In this document: positions 1 to 7,321 of the stretch, in pieces
How the letters are laid out: each line of letters starts with the position of its first letter
Numbering within the stretch: the first letter of the stretch is position 1
Origin: CAYOYH01 sp964408165
GTDB lineage: Bacteria > Patescibacteriota > Saccharimonadia > Saccharimonadales > CAYOYH01
Length of the DNA stretch: 11,246 nt
Reading direction: 5' to 3'
NCBI GenBank assembly: GCA_964408165.1
Contig: CAYOYH010000024.1
Location: forward strand, 1 to 11,246
Program-made: the position numbers and the translations under genes
The notes under the pieces: generated by a model
What the model was told of the DNA's origin: nothing
Databases searched by the model: none
The model's input: the letters and a program-made list of their open reading frames with translations, nothing else

Positions 1-12
1 TTAGTCCGATGA

Positions 13-105
13 TAAGAAGTGAAGGATTTATCGCCAATGAGCCGAGGATGTTTGAGCGAGCGAAGCGAGTGAGTTCCGCAGGCTAGGTAAATCCTTTACT
101 TCTTA
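13..105. repeat. 18-bp inverted repeat with 57-nt loop
   Basis: Positions 13-30 (TAAGAAGTGAAGGATTTA) and 88-105 (TAAATCCTTTACTTCTTA) are reverse complements apart from one position that still allows a G-U pair. The loop contains the G-rich stretch GAGCGAGCGAAGCGAGTGAG at 53-72. A second small hairpin, TCATAG-CGA-CTATGA, follows at 107-121. No run of T follows on either strand, so it does not look like an intrinsic terminator. It may be a mobile palindromic repeat or a structure in the rplU 3' region. Confidence 0.75.
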
Positions 106-142
106 GTCATAGCGACTATGAGTTCCTGGCAAGTGGTTTTGT

Positions 143-166
143 ATTACTTTTGCCATCAAAAGTAAT
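143..166. other. 10-bp perfect hairpin with 4-nt loop
   Basis: ATTACTTTTG (143-152) and CAAAAGTAAT (157-166) are perfect reverse complements separated by CCAT. The right arm belongs to the first copy of the direct repeat at 153-180. Only the first copy has the matching left arm, so the two copies fold differently. Confidence 0.6.
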
Positions 167-251
167 GATGGGGTACGCTGCCGAAACAGCGTCCTTTGGT
201 TCTTCCAAAGAATACCCCTTTGCCCATCAAAAGTAATGATGGGGTGCGCTG
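153..251. repeat. 28-nt direct repeat, two copies (153-180 and 224-251)
   Basis: Both copies begin CCATCAAAAGTAATGATGGG and end CGCTG. They match at 27 of 28 positions, differing only at 175 (A) versus 246 (G). The 43-nt spacer carries a short hairpin, CTTTGG-TTCTT-CCAAAG (194-210), and TACCCC (213-218), which can pair with GGGGTA (170-175). The copies look like a duplicated intergenic element; no function is recognised. Confidence 0.75.
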
Positions 252-430
252 GCGTTTTTAGGCGACAGACGACAGATTCTAGAAGCTAGAAGTTAAATTG
301 GTAGATAGTAGGCGGTAGATGGTAGATGGCGGGGGAATTAGGAATTGGAGGGTTCGTATCTCATGGTTCGTGGCTGGTGGCTAGGAGTTCGTAGTTTGCA
401 GTTCCGAGCTCCTACCATCTCCCGACTCTT

Positions 431-445
431 GCGACCAAAAGTCGC
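431..445 (-). terminator. Short hairpin after rplU, weak terminator candidate
   Basis: GCGAC (431-435) and GTCGC (441-445) form a 5-bp stem with a 5-nt loop, starting 20 nt after the rplU stop codon. Placement suits a transcript end, but the stem is short and no T-run follows on the minus strand, so an intrinsic terminator is doubtful. Confidence 0.2.
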
Positions 446-465
446 TTACTCTAAAGCTCCAACCG

Positions 466-777
466 CTACTTTGATGTAATTGAGGTTATTTCGAGTTTTG
501 AGTATTTCTGGCGATGACCTTTTTTCTTGTTGACCCGTTTTTTGGCTTTGAACCGAATTGAAACAACTTTATCAGCCTTCAGATTAGTCTGAACTACTTT
601 TGCGGAAACTTTTGCGCCCGACACCACCGGAGTGCCTATTTCAGATTTCTCACCATCGTAGATCAACAGTGGCTCAAAACTCATTGTTTTCACATCGCCC
701 ACAAGCTCAACATCAATAATGTCGCCTTTAGCAACGATGTACTGTTTACCGCCAGTAGTGATAACTGCTTTTTTCAT
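466..777 (-). CDS. rplU: 50S ribosomal protein L21
   Basis: L21 is a structural protein of the large ribosomal subunit that binds 23S rRNA. The 103-residue product has the usual family length. It opens MKKAVITTGGKQYIVAKGD, typical of L21, and near the end carries the basic signature KKGHRQKYSKLEI, close to the conserved GHRQ motif. The ATG at 777 is chosen because it gives the family N-terminus; an in-frame TTG at 795 would add six residues with no family support. No strong Shine-Dalgarno sequence precedes the ATG, only GA-rich sequence. The stop is TAG. It lies 144 nt after ileS and has its own candidate promoter, so it is probably expressed at least partly independently. rpmA does not follow within the window. 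Confidence 0.97.
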   Translation of the reverse strand: MKKAVITTGGKQYIVAKGDIIDVELVGDVKTMSFEPLLIYDGEKSEIGTPVVSGAKVSAKVVQTNLKADKVVSIRFKAKKRVNKKKGHRQKYSKLEITSITSK

Positions 778-823
778 TCTTTCGCTTTCGTCCAAATCTT
801 TAGGGATTTACTGTAACCGTAAC

Positions 824-852
824 ACTCTAGCAGAACCGACTACAGTTGTAAA
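824..852 (-). promoter_or_regulatory. Candidate promoter for rplU
   Basis: On the minus strand, TTTACA (852-847, one mismatch to TTGACA) is followed after exactly 17 nt by TAGAGT (829-824), preceded by TGC, an extended -10 element. Transcription would start near 817, giving a leader of about 40 nt before the rplU ATG. The match is by eye, but spacing and placement between ileS and rplU are good. Confidence 0.5.
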
Positions 853-921
853 GTGTCCATTCCAGCAACTAACTGGCAAGCAATGTTGTGTAATCTGCAA
901 CACTGATTCTGCCAGGGGTGG

Positions 922-3840
922 CTACTGCTTACTGATACCGATGCGCAGCTTCAAGCCTTCAATCTCTACCTCCGCCTGGTAGTCTTTGTCTGGTGCATCC
1001 ATCGATGTAGCCAAGACTTCGGTGGCAATCTCTGCTCGGCGCGCCTCGACAACACTCAGCAGTATTTTGTCGCCAGATAACGATAGGACAATCCTGTCTT
1101 CAACATTCAAGCCGGCCTTCTTTCGGTGGTTTTGGATATGGCGAAGTATTTCACGCAAGTAGCCTTCTTGTCTAAGCTCATCGGTAAGCTTAGTATTCAA
1201 TCTCACCGAAGGGTTGCTAGCAGTTTTGAGGTCGGCTTTTTTGACATTGACCTCTTCTTCGATAATCTGCTTCATCGACACGGGCAACTTTTTCGTTGTG
1301 GTAATTTCAACAGATTCTAGAGGTTGTCGGACTTTAATTTTCGCCTCAGCTCGTTGTGCCAGCGCCTCGGCTACTACTAGGCGCACCGTCTTCATGTCCT
1401 GTAGCAACTCCTCTGAGTACTCGCCAGCTTCCGGCCAATCAGTAAGGTGGACTGACTTAGGTAGGCCTGTGGTTCGAGTAATTTCCATGTAAATATACTC
1501 TGAAATAAATGGCGCCCAAGGGGCTAGTAACTGGCCGGTTCTCAGGAGTGACCACCACAGCGTCTCATACGCCTGAGCCTTATCATTGTCGTCTTCACTC
1601 TTCCAGAAGCGCCGTCTGGACCTTCGAATGTACCAATTACTCAAATCTTCTAACAGTCCAAAAATGGGCTGAATCGAATGGGCAATCTTGTAGTTGTCCG
1701 CCTGTTTAGTGACTTCGGCTATTGTTTGATTGACCCTAGCCAACATCCATCGATCTAGTATATTGTCGCTCTCTGGCTCTTGACCAGGTTTGCCAGGTTG
1801 CCACCGGTCTATGCTAGCGTACATGTTGAAGAATCGGTAAGAATTCATCAGGGTGCCGATGACATTGCGGTTCAGATCTTTGAGCGCACTGCGGTCAAAG
1901 CGCATATAGTCTGCTGTTTGAGTCGACTGGGTGCTGGAGAGCAGAAATAGGCGCAGGCTGTCGGCGCCTTCGTCGTCAAACACCTCCTCGACCGGAGGGT
2001 AGTTTTTGAGCCGTTTGCTAAACTTTTCGCCGTCGGCAGCCATAATCATGCCGCTGACTACCACATTTTTGAAAGCCGGACTATCGAACAGAATTGTCGA
2101 TACCACATGTTGTACATAAAACCACAAACGAGTCTGATCCAGCCCTTCGGTAACAAAATCTGCCGGAAAAGATTCCTGGAACCGCTCTTTGTTCTCGAAC
2201 GGATAATGTTGCTGAGCAATACTCATACAGCCAGATTCAAACCAACAATCAAGCACTTCCTCGACCCGTCGGTAAGTTTTGCCAGCTTTTTCAATAACGA
2301 CATCGTCAATCTTTGGACGATGCACATCGGATAAATCTAGCTCGCTATCGCCGGCTAACTGGCGGAGTTCCTCGTAGCTACTGACCACGATATAATCTGA
2401 GTCGTCCTTTTCGTTGACCCAAATTGGCATCGGCGCACCCCAGTAGCGATTTCTGGAAATAGACCAATCACGAGCTCCCTCTAGCCACTTACCGAACCGC
2501 CCAGATTTTATATGTTCTGGCACCCAATTAATTTCCTCTGCGGTGCCCAGCAGCTGCTCGCGAATGGCCGATACCTTGATGAACCAGCTGTCGATGGCGT
2601 AGTACAGCAGGGGTGTTTCGCACCGCCAGCAAAATGGATAGGTGTGTTTGAAGGTTTCGGCGGAAAACACCAGGTTTTCTTTAGCCAAATGCTTGGTGAT
2701 GTATTTGTCCGCCTTTTTGAAGAACATGCCCTCGGCTTCATCAAATCCAATGCCACCGCTCACCTTTCCGCTAGCATCGATGGTTTTGAGAACCGGAATA
2801 TTGTTTTGTTGACCTAGGGCAAGATCGTCCTCGCCAAAAGCCGGCGCCACATGCACTACACCCGATCCTTCCTCTACGCTCACAAAAGACGCGGGCCAAA
2901 CTTTGTAAAGGTTTTCATGCCCTTGCTTGTCTTGAATATCCACCAGCTCAAACAAAGGCTGGTACTCTCTGCCTACTAACTCCGAGCCTTTTAGCTCTTT
3001 GATGACACGATAAGTATCGGTGTTCAAAATTTCTAGGCGTTTTCGAGCTAGTACAACTGTCTCGGAGCTGCCGTCGCCGTCTTTGAGCTCGACAAAGACA
3101 TACTTCTCTGCCGGATTAACAGCTATTGCGGCGTTGCCCGGCAGTGACCACGGTGTTGTCGTCCAGCCTAGCAAGTAGGCATCTTCACCAACTAGCTTAA
3201 ACTTCACTAGCAAACTGGGGTCGGAGACATCGTCTTTGTAGCCATCGTTAACTTCAAAATTGGAAAGTGGCGTCTCGCACCTTGGGCAATAAGCGGTGCA
3301 TTTAAAGCCTTTGTAGAGCAGGTTTTTTTGGTTTATTTCCCCCAGAGCCCACCAAACGCTTTCAGTGTAGCTAGCATCGACAGTGGCGTAGTAGCTGTCG
3401 TAATCACTCCAGCGCCCCAACCGCTTCAGTAGCACTTCCCAGTCGTTTTTGTATTTGAAAATTGAGGTGTTGCAAGCGTCATTAAACTTGCCAAGCCCAA
3501 GCTCCAGTATTTGCTGCCTCCCGCTGACTCCAAAGTCTTTCTCTATGGCGTATTCTACTGGCAAACCATGACAATCCCAGCCATTGCGCCTCAGGGCGTA
3601 GTAGCCGCGCATTGTTTTGTAGCGAAGTATGGAATCTTTAATGCTAGTCACTAAGCTATGCCCAAAATGAGGCAGTCCGTTAGCAAACGGCGGGCCGTCG
3701 TAAAATTCAAAAAGCGGACCGCCTTCGCGGTTCTTCAGACTCTTTTTGAAGGTGTCTTCTTTTTGCCAAATCTCAAGAATCTGCTCTTCAATATCGCTTG
3801 AAAATGATTTCTTGCTTATGTGGTTCCTTTCTTTGCGCAC
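922..3840 (-). CDS. ileS: Isoleucyl-tRNA synthetase, type 2 (eukaryote-like)
   Basis: This class I synthetase charges tRNA-Ile with isoleucine. The 972-residue product has the HIGH-type motif HFGH at 58-61 within PPFANGLPHFGH, GWDCHGLPVE at 87-96, the CP1 editing insertion (about 190-400) with TTTPW (227-231) and GEDD (336-339), and the KMSKS-type loop KFSKR at 606-610 followed by LKNYP. Two cysteine pairs, CPRC (185-188) and CWRC (404-407), flank the editing domain. GLPHFGH, NGWDCHGLPVE and SKRLKNYP, and the lack of a C-terminal CXXC zinc knuckle, point to the type 2 branch rather than the usual bacterial type 1. Type 2 enzymes are usually 1000 residues or more, so this one is compact. The GTG start at 3840 is supported by AGAGG five nt upstream; no nearby ATG is in frame. 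It starts 36 nt after the thioredoxin-like gene. Confidence 0.96.
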   Translation of the reverse strand: MRKERNHISKKSFSSDIEEQILEIWQKEDTFKKSLKNREGGPLFEFYDGPPFANGLPHFGHSLVTSIKDSILRYKTMRGYYALRRNGWDCHGLPVEYAIEKDFGVSGRQQILELGLGKFNDACNTSIFKYKNDWEVLLKRLGRWSDYDSYYATVDASYTESVWWALGEINQKNLLYKGFKCTAYCPRCETPLSNFEVNDGYKDDVSDPSLLVKFKLVGEDAYLLGWTTTPWSLPGNAAIAVNPAEKYVFVELKDGDGSSETVVLARKRLEILNTDTYRVIKELKGSELVGREYQPLFELVDIQDKQGHENLYKVWPASFVSVEEGSGVVHVAPAFGEDDLALGQQNNIPVLKTIDASGKVSGGIGFDEAEGMFFKKADKYITKHLAKENLVFSAETFKHTYPFCWRCETPLLYYAIDSWFIKVSAIREQLLGTAEEINWVPEHIKSGRFGKWLEGARDWSISRNRYWGAPMPIWVNEKDDSDYIVVSSYEELRQLAGDSELDLSDVHRPKIDDVVIEKAGKTYRRVEEVLDCWFESGCMSIAQQHYPFENKERFQESFPADFVTEGLDQTRLWFYVQHVVSTILFDSPAFKNVVVSGMIMAADGEKFSKRLKNYPPVEEVFDDEGADSLRLFLLSSTQSTQTADYMRFDRSALKDLNRNVIGTLMNSYRFFNMYASIDRWQPGKPGQEPESDNILDRWMLARVNQTIAEVTKQADNYKIAHSIQPIFGLLEDLSNWYIRRSRRRFWKSEDDNDKAQAYETLWWSLLRTGQLLAPWAPFISEYIYMEITRTTGLPKSVHLTDWPEAGEYSEELLQDMKTVRLVVAEALAQRAEAKIKVRQPLESVEITTTKKLPVSMKQIIEEEVNVKKADLKTASNPSVRLNTKLTDELRQEGYLREILRHIQNHRKKAGLNVEDRIVLSLSGDKILLSVVEARRAEIATEVLATSMDAPDKDYQAEVEIEGLKLRIGISKQ

Positions 3841-3845
3841 AAAAA

Positions 3846-3850
3846 CCTCT
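3846..3850 (-). promoter_or_regulatory. Ribosome binding site of ileS
   Basis: AGAGG on the minus strand lies five nt before the GTG at 3840. It decides the start of ileS, where no ATG alternative exists near the N-terminus. Confidence 0.7.
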
Positions 3851-3876
3851 GCTATGAAATTATTCTGGTCATTATT

Positions 3877-4131
3877 TTAAGTGAAATATGAAAGTTCGTT
3901 AATCAGCGGTAGCTCTCCCTGCCACAGACTTTGAAGAATACCGGCTTCGTTCACGGCTATCACCGCTGGATACCTGACGATATCATAGAGCTTAGCTTTA
4001 TCCGAACCCTCTGCTGTATCTAGGCTGACCAGTTCAATCTCACTCTGGGTTCGCTTAGAAAAATCACGAACGAAATCGGTTACTTTGCGTTCGTGTTCTG
4101 AATTTGGCCTGTAAAGTATGAACACTCTCAT
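3877..4131 (-). CDS. Small thioredoxin-fold protein without a CXXC motif
   Basis: The 84-residue product begins MRVFILYRPNSEHERKV and resembles a minimal thioredoxin/glutaredoxin fold. It has an N-terminal strand (about 1-7), a helix (about 11-24), a strand (about 30-36), then RYPAVIAVN (about 53-61), where the proline sits as the cis-proline of thioredoxins does, and a final strand near 65-70. The position of the redox CXXC is occupied by RPNSEHE, and the protein has no cysteine at all, so it cannot be a dithiol oxidoreductase. A binding or scaffolding role is possible; its partner is unknown. The ATG at 4131 is preferred over a GTG at 4161 because a consensus -10 box lies between them. No Shine-Dalgarno sequence is present. 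It is 36 nt upstream of ileS and probably co-transcribed with it. The fold call is inference from sequence pattern. Confidence 0.75.
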   Translation of the reverse strand: MRVFILYRPNSEHERKVTDFVRDFSKRTQSEIELVSLDTAEGSDKAKLYDIVRYPAVIAVNEAGILQSLWQGELPLINELSYFT

Positions 4132-4141
4132 GATTGCTTTA

Positions 4142-4147
4142 ATTATA
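4142..4147 (-). promoter_or_regulatory. -10 box for the thioredoxin-like gene and ileS, probably leaderless
   Basis: A perfect TATAAT on the minus strand ends exactly 10 nt before the ATG at 4131, with TAAAG directly after it. A start about seven nt downstream leaves roughly three nt of leader, so the mRNA would be essentially leaderless, consistent with the lack of a Shine-Dalgarno sequence. No good -35 hexamer is seen; instead the 18-nt repeat at 4146-4163 fills the spacer region. Confidence 0.55.
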
Positions 4148-4163
4148 CACGCATTTCGCACTT
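4146..4163 (-). repeat. 18-nt repeat, copy A, in promoter spacer
   Basis: Minus-strand AAGTGCGAAATGCGTGTA is identical to the copy just upstream of ftsZ (9243-9260); a 16-nt inverted copy lies at 9339-9354. Copy A overlaps the first bases of the -10 box, a position suited to an operator or a conserved promoter element. Confidence 0.8.
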
Positions 4164-4327
4164 GGAGGATTACTTCTATTGCTACAGGGCAATTTTTTGC
4201 ATGGGTTTGACTTTTTTGTCAGCAAAGTTGTTTAACCCTCCGGCTGGAGTGGAGGCTCGGAAGCTTTTTAATCACATCATTAGTGACTGTTAAGCTCTCC
4301 GAACCCACCCACCTCTTTCTCTCCCTG

Positions 4328-4378
4328 AACATTTCCAAATCCTTTCCAAGGTCTCACCTTGGAATCGGCGGAAATGTT
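4328..4378. other. Two-tier stem-loop downstream of nrdJ
   Basis: An outer 9-bp stem (AACATTTCC 4328-4336 with GGAAATGTT 4370-4378) encloses an inner 9-bp stem (TTCCAAGGT 4344-4352 with ACCTTGGAA 4356-4364) with a 3-nt loop. The internal loop is 7 and 5 nt. All pairs are Watson-Crick. There is no T-run, so it may act as a 3' end stabiliser or processing signal rather than a terminator. Confidence 0.6.
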
Positions 4379-4425
4379 GTCTAATATCCATCTGCCCCCT
4401 GCACTTTCCAAGAGGCAACGCGGTG

Positions 4426-4444
4426 CAAAGAGCTCCGCTCTTTG
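4426..4444. other. 8-bp hairpin just after nrdJ
   Basis: CAAAGAGC (4426-4433) and GCTCTTTG (4437-4444) pair perfectly around a TCC loop, 23 nt past the nrdJ stop codon. It is the first stem met by transcription leaving nrdJ and may be part of a transcript end, but no T-run follows. Confidence 0.45.
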
Positions 4445-4467
4445 GCAGGCGAAGGTGTTCGAAGTGT

Positions 4468-7227
4468 CTAAGAGCAACCAGTAGTGGCGCCACAAGCCGG
4501 ACAAGCATAGCAGGACCCAGAGCGTTGCATTCTGTTGCCGCAGTTCATGCACAGCGGTGCCTCATCGATGATGCTACTCACGACAGAACTCTTGGCTTCT
4601 GGTTCCTGAGGAGTCGGCTGGAGCTCTGGTGGCTTATTCTCTGCAGTTGCCGGTTTTTCTTTGAGCAAGCTAGTTTGCTCGTCTAAATCAATGTCCTCAA
4701 TGTTTGCAAGACCAAGCTCTAGGCGATCATCAAAGGACAGGTAATCCATTGCCAGCCGTCTGAAAATATAATCCATAAGCGAAGTTGCCGTCTTTATATC
4801 GGGGTCGTCGGTAACTCCACTGGGCGCAAAGGTAGTGTTAGTCATGCCTTTGACATAAGCCTTAAGTGGCACACCGTACTGCAGACCGTAACTGACCGAT
4901 CGTGCAAACGAATCCATCAGCCCTGAAAGCGTCGAGCCTTGTTTAGCCACCTCAATAAACAGCTCGCCAGGATTGCCTTCTGGGTACTCGCCTACGGTGA
5001 AGAATCCTTTGATACCGACCACTCTAAATTCATACGTTCTTGAAGCCCGTGTTTTTGGCAGTTTATTTCGATAAACCCGCCTAGCCTCTAGTGCAGCTTC
5101 CTTCAACTGAACTTCAGTGCCGTCTTTTGATTCGCCGTCTTTTTTGGCTACTGTGAGCGGTTGAGCCAGCTTACAGTTATCTCTGTAGATGGCTATGGCT
5201 TTGATGCCTGATTTCCAGGCATCGATGTGCAACTGCTCTATTTCTTCCACACTGGCATCTTCGGGCATGTTGACTGTTTTGGAGATAGCGCCTGAGAGAA
5301 AAGGCTGTACGGCAGCCATCATCTTCACGTGTCCAGAATAATGAATTATGTTGTCGCCCATGGAGCAAGCAAAGACTGGCAAATGCTCCCCCTGGAGATG
5401 AGGCGCTCCCACAATAGTCTTTTGTTCGTCGATATATTCAGAAACCTCTTTTATTTGTGCACTAGAGTAGCCTAGCTCTTTTAGGGCGCGCGGTACGGTC
5501 TGGTTCACAATACTCATGGTGCCGCCACCGACTAGGTTCTTCATTTTTACTAAGCTCAAATCTGGCTCTATGCCAGTGGTGTCGCAATCCATAGCTAGCC
5601 CAATCGTACCGGTCGGAGCCAAGACACTAGCCTGGGAATTTCGTACGCCGTGTTTTTCGCTTAAGGTAACGGCTTCGTTCCAAGCAGCAACAGCGGCGCT
5701 AAGTAGGTTCTCTGGCACCAGCGATGCATCAATTTTTGAGACCGCACTGCGGTGCATTTGCAGAACATTCAACATATCTTTACGGTCTTTATTGAAGCCG
5801 GTAAAAGTACCTACGCGCTTGGCCATTTTGGCGCTAGTAGCATAGGCTTTGCCTGTTAACAGTGCCGTTATGGCTGCCGCCACTGCCCGACCTTCCTGTG
5901 AATCGTACGGCAGGCCTTTGGCCATAAGCAACGCGCCTAGGTTGGCGTAGCCTATGCCTAACTCTCGATAAGCTTTGGCGTTTTGGGTTATTTTCTGGGT
6001 GGGGTAGCTAGAGTAGCCGACTAATATCTCTTGAGCCATGAATACCATAGAGGTCACATGCTCAAACGCTTCGACATCAAAATTACCATCTTCGTCTAGG
6101 AATTTAAGCAGGTTCAACGATGCTAAATTGCAGGCTGAATCGTCCAGGTGCATGTATTCACTGCAGGGGTTGGATCCGTTAATCCGACCGGCGTTCGGGG
6201 TGGTGTGCCAGTGGTTGATGGTGGTGTCGAACTGCATACCAGGGTCGGCACATTCCCACGCTGCCTGCGAAAACTGCCTCATGATGTCACGAGCCTTAAC
6301 CGTCTTTATAGTTTTTATGCTTTTCTCAAGATTTACAGATTTAAGATCCCAGTCGTCGTCGTTTTCTACAGCTTTCATAAATTCGTCGGTCACTCGCACC
6401 GAATTATTAGCGTTTTGGTACTGAACCGAAATATTATCTTTGCCGTTTAGACTCATATCGAAACCGGCTTCTTGTAGTGCCCTAGCTTTGCGCTCCTCGA
6501 TAGCTTTACTCCAGATAAATTCCTCTATGTCAGGGTGGTCTACATTCAAAATCACCATTTTGGCAGCTCGCCGAGTTTTACCGCCACTCCTAATTGCTCC
6601 GGCAGATGAATCGGCTCCACGCATAAAACTCAAGGGTCCAGATGCAAAACCACCACTACCGCTCAGTGGTTCCTGAGATGAACGGATAGCGCTTAAGTTC
6701 AATCCGGCGCCCGAGCCGCCTTTGAAAATCATTCCTTCCTCCATGTACCAGTTGAGGATTGATCTCATGTCGTCCTCTACAGAAAGGATGAAGCAGGCGC
6801 TGGCTTGCTGAGCGCGACCTTTGGCGCCAATGTTAAACCAGACCGGCGAATTAAACGAAACTTGTTGCGTGGCAAGTACATATTTGAGTTCATCGCTAAA
6901 TGTTTGAGCTTCCTGTTTGTTGGCGAAGTAGCCCTCTGCAAAACCATGTTTTTTAATGGTGTCGACTACCCTGTCTATGAGCTGTTTTAGGGAGTTTTCT
7001 CGCTCGGAAGTACCGGGTTCGCCCCAGAAATACTTCTGCGTGACTATGTTGATGGCGTTGGCCGACCACGAAGCCGGAAATTCTACGCCTTTTTGTGAAA
7101 AAACTGTTTCGCCAGTCGCTATATTGACTAAATTCGAATCTGTTTTCATCCACTCTATTGATTGATATGGATTCTTGCCTTTTTGCGTAAAATGTCTTTT
7201 TACGCCTAGCATTGTTGTTTGAGACAC
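4468..7227 (-). CDS. nrdJ: Adenosylcobalamin-dependent ribonucleotide reductase (class II)
   Basis: NrdJ reduces ribonucleotides to deoxyribonucleotides with a radical generated from adenosylcobalamin, so it needs neither NrdB nor oxygen. The 919-residue product matches the zinc-ribbon NrdJ type. C145 (QASACFIL) and C366 (DSACNLASLNL) are the expected redox pair. NPCSE at 353-357 holds N353, the thiyl-radical C355 and E357. APTGTIG at 537-543 matches the conserved phosphate-binding region. A TSCPD-type domain spans about 720-830, then a low-complexity linker (about 850-890) and a cysteine-rich tail (C893, C896, C906, C909, C912, C918). The GTG start at 7227 is set by AGGAGG five nt upstream; the frame stays open into nrdR, but the family N-terminus supports this start. 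The stop is TAG. It follows nrdR by 151 nt, suggesting NrdR control. No cobalamin gene is nearby. Confidence 0.95.
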   Translation of the reverse strand: MSQTTMLGVKRHFTQKGKNPYQSIEWMKTDSNLVNIATGETVFSQKGVEFPASWSANAINIVTQKYFWGEPGTSERENSLKQLIDRVVDTIKKHGFAEGYFANKQEAQTFSDELKYVLATQQVSFNSPVWFNIGAKGRAQQASACFILSVEDDMRSILNWYMEEGMIFKGGSGAGLNLSAIRSSQEPLSGSGGFASGPLSFMRGADSSAGAIRSGGKTRRAAKMVILNVDHPDIEEFIWSKAIEERKARALQEAGFDMSLNGKDNISVQYQNANNSVRVTDEFMKAVENDDDWDLKSVNLEKSIKTIKTVKARDIMRQFSQAAWECADPGMQFDTTINHWHTTPNAGRINGSNPCSEYMHLDDSACNLASLNLLKFLDEDGNFDVEAFEHVTSMVFMAQEILVGYSSYPTQKITQNAKAYRELGIGYANLGALLMAKGLPYDSQEGRAVAAAITALLTGKAYATSAKMAKRVGTFTGFNKDRKDMLNVLQMHRSAVSKIDASLVPENLLSAAVAAWNEAVTLSEKHGVRNSQASVLAPTGTIGLAMDCDTTGIEPDLSLVKMKNLVGGGTMSIVNQTVPRALKELGYSSAQIKEVSEYIDEQKTIVGAPHLQGEHLPVFACSMGDNIIHYSGHVKMMAAVQPFLSGAISKTVNMPEDASVEEIEQLHIDAWKSGIKAIAIYRDNCKLAQPLTVAKKDGESKDGTEVQLKEAALEARRVYRNKLPKTRASRTYEFRVVGIKGFFTVGEYPEGNPGELFIEVAKQGSTLSGLMDSFARSVSYGLQYGVPLKAYVKGMTNTTFAPSGVTDDPDIKTATSLMDYIFRRLAMDYLSFDDRLELGLANIEDIDLDEQTSLLKEKPATAENKPPELQPTPQEPEAKSSVVSSIIDEAPLCMNCGNRMQRSGSCYACPACGATTGCS

Positions 7228-7232
7228 TGACC

Positions 7233-7238
7233 CCTCCT
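7233..7238 (-). promoter_or_regulatory. Strong ribosome binding site of nrdJ
   Basis: AGGAGG on the minus strand lies five nt before the GTG at 7227. It favours this GTG over the ATG five codons further in and over any start inside nrdR. Confidence 0.85.
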
Positions 7239-7321
7239 TTTGATTATTTGGTTCCTTGGTTTTTGTTGACGAGTTTTTTGTTTGTGCCCACACCCGAAGA
7301 CTTACGCTTATGTGGCTACTC

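Larger units (their letters stand above)
1..465. other. Non-coding repeat-rich region downstream of rplU
   Basis: No credible gene is seen on either strand. The left half (about 13-251) holds an inverted repeat, short hairpins and a 28-nt direct repeat, listed separately. The right half (about 255-430) is degenerate low-complexity DNA: short purine-rich units such as GGTAGAT and TAGGCGG near 300-342, then several GGTTCGT or AGTTCGT words near 351-391. The same purine-rich style returns at the other end of the window. rpmA (ribosomal protein L27), which commonly follows rplU in bacteria, is not here. Confidence 0.8.
4132..4467. other. Spacer between nrdJ and the thioredoxin-like gene
   Basis: No gene is supported in these 336 nt. 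Besides the promoter at its left end, it holds two hairpins listed separately (4328-4378 and 4426-4444). Weaker ones are CCTCC...GGAGG at 4237-4255 and TGAC-TTTTTT-GTCA at 4208-4221. No stem followed by a minus-strand T-run was found, so the way nrdJ transcripts end is unclear. Confidence 0.7.

Noticed and set aside
719..982. Plus-strand open frames throughout the window, e.g. this one and 2512-2817, 6038-6424, 8610-8984, 9038-9445
   Set aside because: All are antisense shadows of strongly conserved minus-strand genes or span their spacers, with no ribosome binding site or family resemblance.
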